A stretch of DNA of 64,000 nucleotides, taken from Enoplosus armatus. Lineage: Eukaryota > Chordata > Actinopteri > Centrarchiformes > Enoplosidae. Made by a program: the position numbers and the translations under genes. Below are positions 48,660 through 60,744 of this stretch, one piece after another (the stretch's first letter is position 1; the number at the start of each line of letters is the position of its first letter). The notes under the pieces were generated by a model that was given only the letters and a program-made list of their open reading frames with translations, was not told the DNA's origin and did no database searches. The stretch is from the NCBI RefSeq assembly GCF_043641665.1, contig NC_092184.1, positions 1,059,001 through 1,123,000 on the forward strand, read 5' to 3'.

Positions 48660-50230
48660 TTTGTAATGTCCTCCAGCATTTTGTGTTGATTAATGCTCAA
48701 AAAATATGAATAATTGAAATCATTTTTGACGTTGGCATTACATCCTGAAACATAAACATCAAGTCTTTTCTTGGTGATTTAGTGAATGGTTGGCCGGCCA
48801 TCTAAATCCTCTGACAACAGGTATCATGCTGATGCTAACCACTGAAGAAAAAATTCATTATTGACCTTATACGTTTCAACAACAAGGAAGTGCTCCGACT
48901 CCGTTGCTTTGAGTTCTCGCCTCCAGTATTGGTACTTGTGTGTGTTATTATGTGTTCACAACAACATGTCAATCACAGCAGAGGCTCATCTGCTACACTG
49001 CACAGGCCATCGTATGTGACTTTGCGCCAAAGATCGTCCTTTTAACCCGATACCTGTGGCGAATGTGGTGAAGTCGGGTCACGTGACCGCCTCGAACAAC
49101 ATCGAACGTGAGTTTATGATGTTTGTATTGTATGATATGAGTATAAAGTGCTGCTGATAGAAGGTACCTGAACACACAAGAGAGTTTCACAGTATTAATT
49201 AAGATAACTCTGATATGTCACAAACATGACATTATTCAACAAACAAAGCCCTCAAATTAATCAAAAAAATTGTAAATGCTTTAGAAATTGTGTCTCATTA
49301 AAAACTGGTACCCACTTTGATATTTAGTGAAATTGCCATTGTCTAGTCACATGGCAGCTAAAGGAGTTTTTTTTTTTCTGTTTGGTTAAAATAGGGTGAC
49401 CATATTTTCAAACCCCCAAACCGGGACCCTGAAGTATACCGCACGTTCATGTGCGTACATATGCATCCACCAATGGGGGACAGTTATTTAGCGCACCTTT
49501 TAACGCCATGAAATCAGCATTTTTGATGCCGGGTACTTTACGAAGGAAGGAGTAGTTGCCTCCTGGAGCTCTTCAGAAAAGGCGAAAAGACCGACTTTCT
49601 CTTTGGCATGACAAGAAACCTTGTGCATACTGACCGGTATAATGTAGTAATAATTATTTTAGTTGTGGTGAAAACCGGGGACAATTTCAGGGTTGCCAAC
49701 TTGGAGTGAGGTTTTGATGCCATGGGCTTAATCACACATGAACAGGCGCAGAAACCATCGCTACCGATCGCAAGCCGGCCTGCCTGAACAGCCGCACTGG
49801 TTAACACAGGTGCCAAAAGGAAGCGGGCATCGCTTTACGACGCCTCCGGCTCCTGTTATACTCAAGCGCTGGTCCTAGTCCACGTCACTAAGAAAGTATA
49901 CTGCTTCCCCACCTATTGAAAACATATCTTGGTAGCTGGTAGATCCTTGCACCTACTTCCCAAGACGATGAAAGACCTGGGTAGAATGTTCCTGACGGTT
50001 GATGACATGTTTTCGTAAATAACCCAAGCGTTTCATCAGGGTGGTACATGCAAGTGTTTCACCATTCCTTAAATACAATTGATTGCATAATTGGCCATGT
50101 GACCACTCGTAAAAATAAATAAATAACTCAATAAACAATCGGCACTAAACATTTTAGCATGTCGAAATTTTTATAGTATTAAGTGCAATTTTGAAAAGTT
50201 CATAAAGTATATTTTTGAGTGTCTTCCAGG
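48660..50230. other. Intergenic sequence between the PIM-like gene and the L1 remnant
   Basis: No gene or clear transposon recognised. Short frames only, with mixed composition. Confidence 0.4.
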
Positions 50231-50231
50231 T

Positions 50232-52112
50232 GGAACATCGCCAAGACGGCAGTATAGAGAAAGCTCTCCCGACCATTCCCGACTAAATGATTTTGAGTTT
50301 TCTGTCAAACTAAACTTGAATTGAAAGGAGGGTAAAAATGGATACCAGGCTAAAAAGCAAGAAAATCACACAGTAACCAGAAATACACGACGATGAAACT
50401 GAACAACTTCGAAGCCATTCACCAGCTAGCAAACATGAAGGCGAAGTAATGCCTCGCAAGGAATCCGCCAATTTGGATTTGATTCTTCGGGAGCCGAGGG
50501 GGCTTCGCCAGGATCATTAAGAGCAGCTTGAGGACATTAAGGGAGAAATTGTGAGAACAAACACCAAACTGGACGAGGCTGAAGAGCAAATAGTGACAAA
50601 AAGTCACCATCCATGATCTCCTTTGTGGAAAAGTTACTCCGAGGAAATCTCGACATGTCCGACAAAACTCTTCAAATCGAAAGAGCCAACAACTGGAGGG
50701 TGCACAGTCATGATCCATCCTGGCAAGTTCCTCAACTTCAACACACAGGAAGACATACTCTGTTTGGCTTGGCAAAATAAACCTGCACCACGCTGTAAAT
50801 TATGAACACTTCAGATCTCAGGGACAAAGAAGGCAGATTTGTTTGGATAAGTGGAGGGAACCTTTGTAAGTTTTCTTAACGTATCTGTTCCCCCAGGTAC
50901 TGACTGGTCTTTCTATAAACAAATATTTGAAATAATGACTGAAGTCAAATATTTTAAATAATCCACAGACCAAAGAAAAGTTAAAGAACGGAATCAAAAC
51001 ATACTTAGATGACAGCATCTGGAGGATAAATTAAAGCAGTTACAGAGAGACCATGTCGACACTTTGAATGAAGAGTCTAAATCAAATACTACAAAACGTT
51101 ATTATGGCGTTGGTGGGAAATCTTTCACCTTACAAGACAACTCTAGAAAGCATCCAATAGAGTTTTGAAAAGTATTATAAATCACTGTACTCCCAAACCA
51201 CAAATGAATGACGACTTTCAGATTGATCATTCTTAGCCACATTAGATCCACCTTATATTACTAATGAACAAAATGAAAAATTGATGGCTGAAATTAAAAA
51301 AGAGTAATTAAACTTGGCAATTGGTAGACTAAAAGCAAATAAGTTCCCGTGCACTGACAGTTTCACTCGAATGGTGTAAATCAATGCAGGAACACTTGGG
51401 TCCGACATGACTGAAAGCTTTTAACTGGGTGCTACATAAAAGGGAAATTCCATCCTTCATTTCCGTCACACCAAAGGACAGGAGGGACAAACTCGATTGT
51501 GGTAATATCATCCCATTAGTGTATTAAATGTGGACTATAAATTGTTCACATCCACACCGTCCAGAAGAATGAAAAAAGATGTTCTACCAGAACTCATCGA
51601 TTTGGACCAGTCAGGTTTCACCCGACAAAGACAGACGCAAGATAGTATATCAGGAGAACGCTGCACGTTGTCGGGCGCGTCACACAACGGGAAATAGAGA
51701 CAGTCATTAGAAGTTTAGATGCTGAGACGGCGTTCGGCGTAGTCAGATGGTCTTTCCTGCGCAAAGTTTTTAAACAAAATTCAGCTTTCACAATATGACG
51801 AACCATCTGAAAGGTTCAAATTAATGATGATTTACCAAATCATTCAACCTAGGATGAGGAGAGAAGATAGAACCCTTGAGTCAATGGATTCGACAAATCG
51901 TAATGACGGTCCATTGAATGCAAAAATAAAGTCAGACATGTTAAGATGGAATGTTATTCTTCACCAGAATAGAGTTCTATTAAAACAAACATGCTGCCAC
52001 GAATGCGATATCTTTTCCAGTGAAGATACAGTTCATGGAATGGGACAGGTTGACATCCGGATACCCATGGCAGGGGAAAAAAACCCAGGATCAGGTATAA
52101 GACTTTACAATT
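50232..52112 (+). mobile_element. Decayed L1-clade LINE, 5' part (5' UTR, ORF1, start of ORF2)
   Basis: It opens with a GCCAAGACGGCAGTATAGAG-type leader. ORF1 is recognisable at about 50400-50800: FVEKLLRGNLDMSDKTLQIE matches the L1 ORF1 protein, with a coiled-coil-like LEDIKGEIVRTNTKLDEAEE before it. ORF2 pieces follow from about 51040 (QRDHVDTLNEESKS), 51290-51480 (NLAIGRLKANK, EHLGPT, AFNWVLHKREIPS) and 51590-51800 (ELIDLDQSGF), ending near WDRLTSGYPWQGKK at 52050. Frames change often and stops are frequent, so the copy is long dead. It continues at 53701 after an L2 insertion. Confidence 0.8.
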
Positions 52113-53700
52113 TCAGAATCAGAATCAGAATCAGAAACTGTTTATTGCAGTTTAAGTAACATACATTACAAGGAATTTGCCGTGGTCTGAAGGTGCTATT
52201 GTTTTGACAACAAATAAGTAGAACATAAAAGGTAAAATAAGAATAAAAATAAAAATAAGATAAGATAAGATAAATAACAAACAGTGCAGTGACCAAAATA
52301 AGGTAAAGTGTCCAGATAAAGTGTCCAGTAGGGGGTGGGGGCGTTAATGTAACTCAGGGGGGACAGTAGTGACGTACGTTAATATAAAGTATAACTTGTG
52401 TTTGTGTTCGGGGCGGGGTCAATGTAAGTTTGTCAGGTTGACTGCAGAGGGGAAGAAACTGTTTTTGTGGCGGGAGGTTTTGGTCCTGATGGACCGCAGC
52501 CTCCTGCCAGAGGGGAGGGGGTCGAACAGATGGTGTCCGGGGTGGGAGGGGTCAGCAGCGATCTTCCCTGCTCTCCTCAGGGTCCTGGAGGAGTACAGTT
52601 CCTGAAGAGATGGGAGGTTGCAGCCGATCACCCTCTCTGCAGAGCGGATGATACGCTGCAGTCTGCGTCTGTCCTTGGTGGAGGCAGCAGCGTACCAGAC
52701 AGTGATGGAGGAGGTGAGGATGGACTCTATGATGGCAGTGTAGAAGTGAACCAGCATCATTTGTGGCAGGTTAAACTTCCTCAGCTGCCTCAGGAAGTAT
52801 ATCCTCTGTTGGGCTTTCTTGATGAGGGAGCTGATGTTCAGCTCCCACCGGAGGTCCTGGCTGATGATGGAGCCCAGGAAACGGAAGGACTCCACAGTGT
52901 CCACTGGAGAGTCACACAGGGTGATGGGGGCGGGTGGGGCTGCGCTCTTCCTGAAGTCTACAACCATCTCCACTGTCTTTGAAGAGTTAAGCTCCAGGTT
53001 GTTGCTGTTGCATCAGGTCACCAGATGGTCAATCTCCCACCTGTAGGCAGACTCATCCTCTCCAGAGATGAGTCCGATGAAGGTGGTGTCGTCCGCGAAC
53101 TTCAGGAGCTTGACAGACTGGTGACTGGAGGTGCAGCTGTTGGCGTATAGGGAGAAGAGTAGAGGAGAAAGAACGCAGCCTTGAGGGGAGCCGGTGCTGA
53201 TCGTCCGCGAGTCTGAGACGTGTTTCCCCAGCTTCACGTGCTGCTTCCTGTCAGACAGGAAATCTGTGATCCACCTGCAGGTGGGGTCAGGCACGTTGAG
53301 CTGGGAGAGCTTGTCCTGAAGAAGAGCCGGGACGATCGTGTTGAAGGCAGAGCTGAAGTCCACAAACAGGATCCTGGCATAGGATCCTGCGGAGTCCAGG
53401 TGCTGGAGGATGAAGTGTAGGGCCAAGTTGACGGCGTTGTCTACAGACCTGTTGGCTCTGTAGGCGAACTGCAGGGGGTCCAGCAGAGGGTCGGTGATGG
53501 ATTTGAGGTGGGACAAGACCAGGCGTTCAAATGATTTCATGACCACAGAGGTCAGGGCGACGGGTCTGTAGTCATTTAATCCTGTGGGCCCTGGTTTTTT
53601 GGGGACTGGGATGATGGTGGAGGCCTTGAAGCAGGCTGGCACGTGGCATGTCTCCAGTGAGGTGTTGAAGATATTTAAAAGGAATGTGGTGGTATGAGCC
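52113..53700 (-). mobile_element. 5'-truncated L2-clade LINE inserted into the L1
   Basis: A single minus-strand coding frame runs from about 53700 to the stop at 52419, then a 3' UTR to the terminal TTTCTGATTCTGATTCTGAT repeats at about 52140-52113. RT motifs are [46 protein letters not shown] and the catalytic [10 protein letters not shown]. The C-terminal domain ends SRHKNSFFPSAVNLTN. Only one nonsense codon (TGA at 53013-53015, in a position where Trp fits) interrupts the frame, so it is much younger than the L1 around it. The endonuclease and N-terminal part are missing, as is usual for incomplete reverse transcription. Confidence 0.88.
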
Positions 53701-54275
53701 TCCCCTGCTTACAAGAACGCTTACTATTCAGCACAATTAAGGCCGTTCATTTGTTTGCGCACACCAGCATACTCCGCAAGATGGAAAGAAATTGGAAGTG
53801 TGATGACAAAAGGGTGGGGGGGTACCAATAGCAGCGACGACAGCTGATACTGAATTACAAAATAAGATGGTAAACAAAGGCCCTAACCCTTTGAATTAAT
53901 ACATTATTGAAAACCTGGCAGGAGACAGCAACATTATGTGGATTGGGTGATTTATCTAAACTGTTAAAGTTGGTGTGCTTATGATACGGAATTTGTTCCA
54001 AAGAGATCTGAAAACAGACACCTTCAAGTTCTGCATTACTTCAAGCCAGAACCCGAGGTGTAGCTTCGGAAACAGTAGAGACAGGAATCATGAAACCCCC
54101 CCCCCCACCCAGATCAGTAGCCAAATCCACAAGATTATAGATAAGATTATCTCCAAAATGTGAGCTGGCATTCTCCAGTCCAAGTCTGAGAATACGCTGT
54201 ACATAAGAGAAAAAAAGAAGTGGGAAAAGGAGGGAAATGTTCATATTTGAGAGGAGGGCTGGAGCAGAATATGTC
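53701..54275 (+). mobile_element. Decayed L1-clade LINE, 3' part of ORF2
   Basis: Directly after the L2 5' edge, plus-strand frames read LPCLQ, then AYYSAQLRPFICLRTPAYSA and RWKEI, the post-RT region of fish L1 ORF2. This is the sequence expected to follow the block left of 52112. Similarity fades after about 54060, and the 3' end is a guess. Confidence 0.7.
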
Positions 54276-54379
54276 AATGGAATTCAACTCGTCCGACAAC
54301 TAACTCGTAATTGATCCACTTGTCTCTGCCCATCATCGCGGCTAGGTATTGATTTCCTCTCGTGGTTCCCCCTTGTACC

Positions 54380-54855
54380 TCTCACTCCCAGCCCACCAAC
54401 GTCTTGCTCGCTCTTGGCTTTCTCGTTTCTCTCATTCTAGTTTATTTCTTATATATATATATATATATATAATATATAGTAATTGCCTGTTTTGTTTTAT
54501 TTATGGTTTTATTTTGGTAATGTTTATCTTTGTGTTACCTCTTTGTTTCAAATGGTCTGATCAGCTGTTATATATATATATATGTTCCCCTTTTGTATTC
54601 AGTTGGATGGGTCAGTTTTGTCTTTGTTAAGTCAGTTTAGTCTATTCAGTTGTATTATTTTCGTTTTATTATTATTCATTTAGTTAATGATAAGTTAGCA
54701 TGGCCTGAGTTGTGTTCTGTTTAGTTGACTTCTTTCATGAGCCCAGAACTGTGTTGCGTATTTTATAAAGTGTTGGTTTCATTTTTTTGGTAAATAAAAC
54801 CTTCTTTCCGACTCCTCGTGCCTGCCAGGTCGGTTCCTCACTCTGACTCTGAATG
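54380..54855 (+). repeat. Possible LTR remnant
   Basis: T-rich sequence with repeated GTTTTGTCTTTG and AGTCAGTTTAGTC motifs leads to AATAAAACCTTCTTTCCGAC and CTCGTGCCTGCCAGGTCGG. This resembles the U3-R-U5 transition of fish Gypsy or ERV LTRs. AT microsatellites at 54453-54470 and 54570-54582 interrupt it. No partner LTR was found. Confidence 0.3.
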
Positions 54856-54859
54856 CAGC

Positions 54860-55780
54860 TTTGTGACTGGTGGGGCGCTGCATGTGCCCTCTATTAGCCA
54901 GCTGCCACTGGTGAACATGAGCTTAGTGGCGATGGTGAGATGCAGTCTGACTTCAGTCCAAACTTTCCTGCAACAGCAAATCCACGCTGACACTCCTCTG
55001 CACAGACATCACACAAATTGCTTCACCGCGCTGTACAAAACGTTATAGGAAACCATCAACGAAAGAAGCCTGAGATGCATGCAAGCTTACATTTTCTTAA
55101 AGCAGAGCTGCTCTGCTGCCCTGATTTATATTACTGTATTTTACTGTATTTTGAAATGTTACTCTAGGCTCAGTATGCTGTCTAGCTATAATATTAAAAG
55201 ACTAGATCACAAGCAATAAAAAGCAAGAAATGTTGACAGTCACTTCAAACAGTGGCTCTGGACCAAGGACACAAACGACTGCGAAGAGACAATATTGCAG
55301 ATGACAATATTAAGACTTACACTCACTGTCTGTATATGCCTTGGCCTTTTTTGTAGTTTTTCCAATAGTTATAAAATATTTTAAATGGATATTTAATACA
55401 ATACTGTAGTCTTACTTTTTTTTCCTGTTGGCATTTGTGGAGATGACACTGTTAACTGAAGGAATTGGGCCAGGCGCCAACTGAAGACCACCACAAAGTC
55501 TGACGGCATATGTAGACACCGGGGGGGGCTGGTCTTTACCCAGCCGGCATCAGAATGCACTGGGAGGAGGTCAAAGGTCATCGAGCGGGATTCAGTGGAC
55601 GGCCGGGGAAGAGATCAAGGAGGACATTCACATCTGACACCAGAGACCGCCCAAATACGACCACCTGATATCAAGTGACTGAAGCTGTGAATGACACCTG
55701 AGTCAGCTTGACGATGAAGACGCGATTTCAAACTCCCAAAAGAAAGTAAGTGTTCGGAGGTCTTGCACATGGGTGACATA
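54860..55780. other. Intergenic sequence, nothing recognised
   Basis: No coding signal or named repeat could be supported here. Confidence 0.4.
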
Positions 55781-55782
55781 GA

Positions 55783-55920
55783 GGTGCAGTGGTTGGCACT
55801 GTCACCTCACAACAAGAAAAGTTTGAGTCCAACCTTGGGGCGTTTGTATGTGGTGGTTGTGTGTCCCCCCCCCCCGTCCAAAGACATGCAGGTAAGGTTA
55901 ACTAAGGTGTGAAGGTGCTG
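55783..55920 (+). repeat. Dispersed fish repeat, same family as 13973-14204
   Basis: GGTGCAGTGGTTGGCACTGT, CACCTCACAACAAGAA, and after a C10 run CGTCCAAAGACATGCAGGTA, then AGGTTAACT. This copy keeps the 5' and central part that the other copy lacks. Confidence 0.6.
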
Positions 55921-57479
55921 ACCATAAGAGACAATCTGCTATAATATACCCTTTGACTACATTCCTCCTACATTTCTTATACTTATAGTGGGAAAAAAAA
56001 AACAACAGCAGAGAAAACATTACCATTTGAGTTAATAAGCAGTGCCATGCACAAAAGTTCTCTGCTTACACAGCTTTTTTTTTTTTTTTGTCCGTTTTTG
56101 TTCATCTTTTCATTGACCTCAAGAGAAAGTGTCATCCACAGAGGCAGGATTGAGAGTAGAGATTCACCGAGCATGGATCAATGAAAAAGATGTGGACCAC
56201 GACGCCATTGCAAGAGCAGCTGTGAATGCTGAGTTAGCAGTTATATTTTCCGGTGTCTCCGCGGAGCTGCCCCCCCCCCCCCCCCCCCGTCAGATAGATA
56301 CTGTAGATAGATCTCTACCAGCTTGCACACCACCACTGCAGAGGGAGATGGTTGCAATGGCGACTGAAAAGAAAAACAATTACGTTTAAGGTTACCGGGG
56401 AGGTTACAGCTGTCCGTTGCTCATACCTGAAATTGTCTACCTTTTCTTATGTCCCAGTTCCATAATAGATAATAATAATTCAGCGTAACATGTGTACTAA
56501 TCCTCAGTTAGCAAACCAGTACGTAAAAGACATGCGCTGCCAGATGCCAATTGTTTCGTGCTTTCATCTGCTGTGTTTTATTTCCCTAAGCGCGCGTCTA
56601 CGTAAGATATTATTGATTGACTCGTGTGAGCTGTGCGTACGGACTGGAGCCCGACTGATCGAGGTGCTGGCTGGCAATCGGCCCATTGGACCAGAGGCGC
56701 TCGCAGGAGGTTTGTTACTTGGTCGCCTCGATGACATTAAGTTTATAGGGTGCTGGGCCAACTGCTGATGCAGGTAGTCTTCATTCCTCACCTCCTAGCC
56801 ACACCACACTGACTACCATTCACATGCTGTACATGCACTATTGTAATGATTAGATGTTTCAAGGTTCAGATCATTCAAGGACGCATAACTGATGTCATGT
56901 TTGGATAGTGGTGCCTTCTGACCTACTGTAGGTTGTTGACTTGTCCTCTGTCTGAGACTGTTCTACCATCTTAATGTGTTACGTTTCTTCGGGCAGTGGG
57001 TGCCCAGCAAAAAGATGGCATTGGACTTGCCAAAAAATCAGGCAAATGTGGTATCATTTGCTTGATTTTTCAGTCTGCAGAAACTTTGGCATGTGAAGGG
57101 AACTGGCCTAATATTAAATACAACTTCTTAATACCTATATGTGCTATTAAAGGTTGCCTGGGCTACAGAAACAGACACTTAAATGCCATGAATGACAGTG
57201 CTAACAGACAAACAGCTGATTTTAGAGTTGCCACTGCGTGTTTCCAAAAACCAAAATAAGTCGGTAACCCGCTCAAACTCTGCTCCTCATATTGCCATGG
57301 CGGTCTCACCCACTTTAAACCTTGTGATCTGGAACCCAGAATGGAGAATGGCTGACAAGACACACACAAACACATCCCTTACTATTCCTTTGGGTTGTTT
57401 ACATCCCCGAGTGACACTGAGTGGTTGTTAGTGGATGCATGCATCAGAGCCAATTCACACTTAATGTGAACATTTTACA

Positions 57480-57752
57480 CCTACTCCCAAATTGCATATC
57501 ATTAAGGGTTTTGCAATTAAGGGCATTAGATCTGTCATTAATTACCTTCTTGAACAGGGTTTATTAGTACCCATCTCAAGCCCCTGTAATACACCCATTC
57601 TCCCCATCCCTAAAGCTGACAAAGCTGGTGAATGGTGCTTTGCTCACAATCTGACAACTGTGGATGCGATTGTTCTAGCTGCAACCCCCGCAGTTTTGGC
57701 GGATGTTAATTCTGTTTTGGCCTCATTACGTCATGATTCTACAATTTAAACA
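57480..57752 (+). pseudogene. Endogenous retrovirus pol fragment (reverse transcriptase start)
   Basis: One plus frame contains AIKGIRSVINYLLEQGLLVP, then SSPCNTPILPIPKAD and a degraded FAHNLTTVDAI block. These match the first RT motifs of class I/epsilon-like piscine endogenous retroviruses. The frame ends before the catalytic aspartate motif, and no gag, integrase, env or LTR pair is recognised nearby. It is a short, non-functional relic. Confidence 0.6.
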
Positions 57753-57759
57753 CTTATTA

Positions 57760-60030
57760 TTGCCTTATTCCGCATGACCATATTCTACAACTGCTAGGCC
57801 ATTAACTATGAGTCTCCCTAATTACTGCTTATTGATAGGAAGTGAGGAAGAATTACGTAATCTTAATATGCTAATAGTAGTGTCCAAATAACTCTAAATG
57901 AAGTCTTTCTAACTCAGAATGTGTTCTCCATTCTAAAGCGAGGTCTAATTCACTAGAGGGTCCAGGATCTGCCATTGCTGTAAAACAAAAAGGTCCATTG
58001 GAGTGAACGGAGATAAGGCAACTCTCTCTTTATAAGATATTTTTGCTATGGGGTAAGATGGATACTGACAAAAACACAGATCTTTAAAAGGACCTGTAGC
58101 CCTATAGCAAGTACAGCAGTAGACCTGTCATTTTCAACTGTCGTCATCTCACTTAAACTGTAAGTAATGGCTATTGGAGAAAAGGAAATGACCTTTTATG
58201 AGAAGCCATCAGTCCCTCCAAAAATAACAAGGCAATATCTGTTGAGGGGAAGACAAAAAAAAAACCCAAACAGTTTAAGTTGTAGTGTATCATCCTGTAT
58301 TCAGCCAAAATATTGCACATCTAAATACCAAAAGTATGACCTACCTGATGAGTTTATGATTTGTGTCGATATGTGCCAGAACATGTCCTTGCAACACTCC
58401 CTTGAGAGTACACCAACGGAGACAAGACAGGCCTGCAGGGTTCCTTTCATCATTCGGTATCCTACATGCGGCGTCCTGGTCCTCACTGACCTCGCCAAAT
58501 TGTCTAGTTGCTCGTCAGTTGGTTTTGCTGTAGAGCTGCATTACTTATTTTTATCCCCTGGATTTGTGAAGATAAAAACCCCCTGAGATTTCCCTTGCGT
58601 GGATAATTTTGATCTTTGCGCCTCTTGGTTTCGGTGCTATATGCAGGACAGCTCTTGGTTTCCCCCTCTTCTTCGATGGGCCACCCACAGCTGGATATCA
58701 AAATCCTTGCTCCGGGAGTTCCAGGGCAGACTGTGAAACCGAAAGATGGCAAACATTTACATATTTTCTGCGATATTTCGTCACATATTTCAGAACCAAG
58801 TTTGGTGAGCAGAGCCCGGTATTGGAAATGAAGTTGCATGCAGTCATGTGTCGGGTGATTCCTGCTCTCAAGCTTAATAGACTTTCCAGACTGTTCTCTG
58901 CCCCCAGTTTCGACAGCCGGATGTGAAAGTCCTTCGGCATTTAATTCAGGGAATCCACGCTGTAAAATTGCAGGTCTGTTTTTTTTTCCAAGAAAATCCA
59001 TTACAGTTTTGACTGATTTCTAACTTTTTTGGGTGCGGTTCTTGTGTCTCGTGAGCAGTGTCCCATTCTTCAAAAGCTGCATGTTCACCAATAGGTTAAA
59101 TGAGATGTTAAAATCCTCCATTATGGTGTTTATCTCCGCCCCCCCCACCTTTTTTGTTTTGGTTGTTTGCCAATTGCACAGATTTCGTTATATTCTCTCT
59201 CAGCACATAGTTCTGTAAAATGTCAATCGTGGGAGCTGTATCGCTTTTTATTGACATTCAAGCCGTTATTTTCCCTGGTTTATGAGCTTTTGATTTTGTC
59301 CTGAGTTGGGAAGCCCTTTTGTAAAGTGTGTGTGTAACGGCCGGTGTGTTATGGCAGCTGTTTTGGTGCTGTTGGAGAACCTCACGGATATGACGCAATC
59401 TGTGAAATTGCACTTTGTCTTTGCTGTTCTTGACATTGCACAGGTACAATGAGTGGTGGAGATTTTATAAAACCCGGCACACGTGACTTCATAAATCGGA
59501 CACATTTGCACATTTCTGTCTTTGTGCATACACACAGTGTTAGTCGTGAATCTAAACAGTTTTGTGCACCTGCTCTTCTCCAGGCTACTTTCGATGACTT
59601 CCAGACACCTTTAATTCATTTAAAACTCGCTCTTAACTCCAAAAAGACAAACGTGTGCATTTCACATGAGCACGAACCTCACCCCAACACTAACCTGGCG
59701 TTCCTGCGCCTATCCAGAGGAAAATCTAATCAATACAATATCAAGGCATCGTGAGCACTTAAGAATTCCGTTAGAAAGCAGATTGCCTCAAAGAGTCATA
59801 TTGAAACGCTTGCTCAGTAACTAAACTCAAATTGGATTCTATTGAGATTGTTAAGCTGTCTAAAAAAAGACAGCAAACTACGCGACCTAAGCTTTCTCAG
59901 CTCCAGAGTAAAGATACCCTGGAAACAAGCAACAACACCTTATTTGTGTTACGTCAGGAAAGCAAGAGTACGTAAATGACATGCTTGCCGCAATATAACC
60001 CGCAGAACGACAGCTACTGCTACTTCTGTC
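57760..60030. other. Intergenic sequence with two unexplained ORFs
   Basis: Two longer frames, 58167-58586 (+, 139 codons) and 58504-59001 (-, 165 codons from an ATG), show no domain I recognise. Given the RT relic at 57.5 kb, they may be transposon-derived. Nothing else supported. Confidence 0.35.
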
Positions 60031-60039
60031 TGTATGCGT

Positions 60040-60410
60040 GAGGACAGTACGAGTCTGTAGCGTTTAGGGTGTTAGCATGAATAATGCTAATTAGCACTAA
60101 ACACAAGGTACAGCAGAGGCTGATGGGAATGTCATTCGTTTAGCAGGTATCTGGTATTTGGGACAGATAAAGATTTTGACTCCGTTTTGGACGGCGAGAA
60201 CATGAATGTCAGGGCCAAATTCTACGGCAAACCCATCCAACAGCTGTGGAGATGTTTCACTAAAAGCAAAGCATGTTCACCTCATTGTCAGAGGACCAAA
60301 AGTCAGTATGTATCCTCTGGGGAACATGACATGTCTGAAGAACATTTCAAGGCAATCTGTCCCATAGTGTGCTGATGTATTTCAGTGGTGGGCCGACCGA
60401 TCAACAATAA
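60040..60410 (-). repeat. Dispersed percomorph repeat, copy D
   Basis: The ATGCTAATTAGCACTAAACA module is followed by CAGAGGCTGATGGGAATGTC, AACATGAATGTCAGGGCCAA and GTGGTGGGCCGACCGA. An extra GTATGTATCCTCTGGGGAAC block suggests an internal duplication of the core. Confidence 0.6.
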
Positions 60411-60744
60411 AACCTTCACAAAAATCTCTGTACAGTCAACGATTCCATCTGATCTGTATGCTCAAGCCACTTTAGTGCCATTCAGTTCTTTTACTCAAGG
60501 CATAACTTATATGAAAAGGTTGAAAGAAAGCGTTAATCAGGTTTTTTACGTTATTTCCATTTCACTTTGTCAAATGAATTAGCATACACCTTGAGGTCAT
60601 TGTATAGATGGACCAACCGTTTGTGTACATATATACATACATGTACAACCGCATGTCAGATGTGCGCAATAGAAAATATAATCAAAGGTAACAGCTGTGA
60701 TGATCTGTCCGGGCGAATGTGCGTCAGAATTCAGGACAGGTGAC

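Noticed and set aside
52467..52982. Plus-strand 171-codon frame
   Set aside because: It is the reverse strand of the L2 reverse transcriptase C-terminal region.
56996..57259. Frame with DSANRQTADF that might be a retroviral RNase H or integrase piece
   Set aside because: It lies before the RT fragment, which is the wrong order, and the similarity is too short to support.
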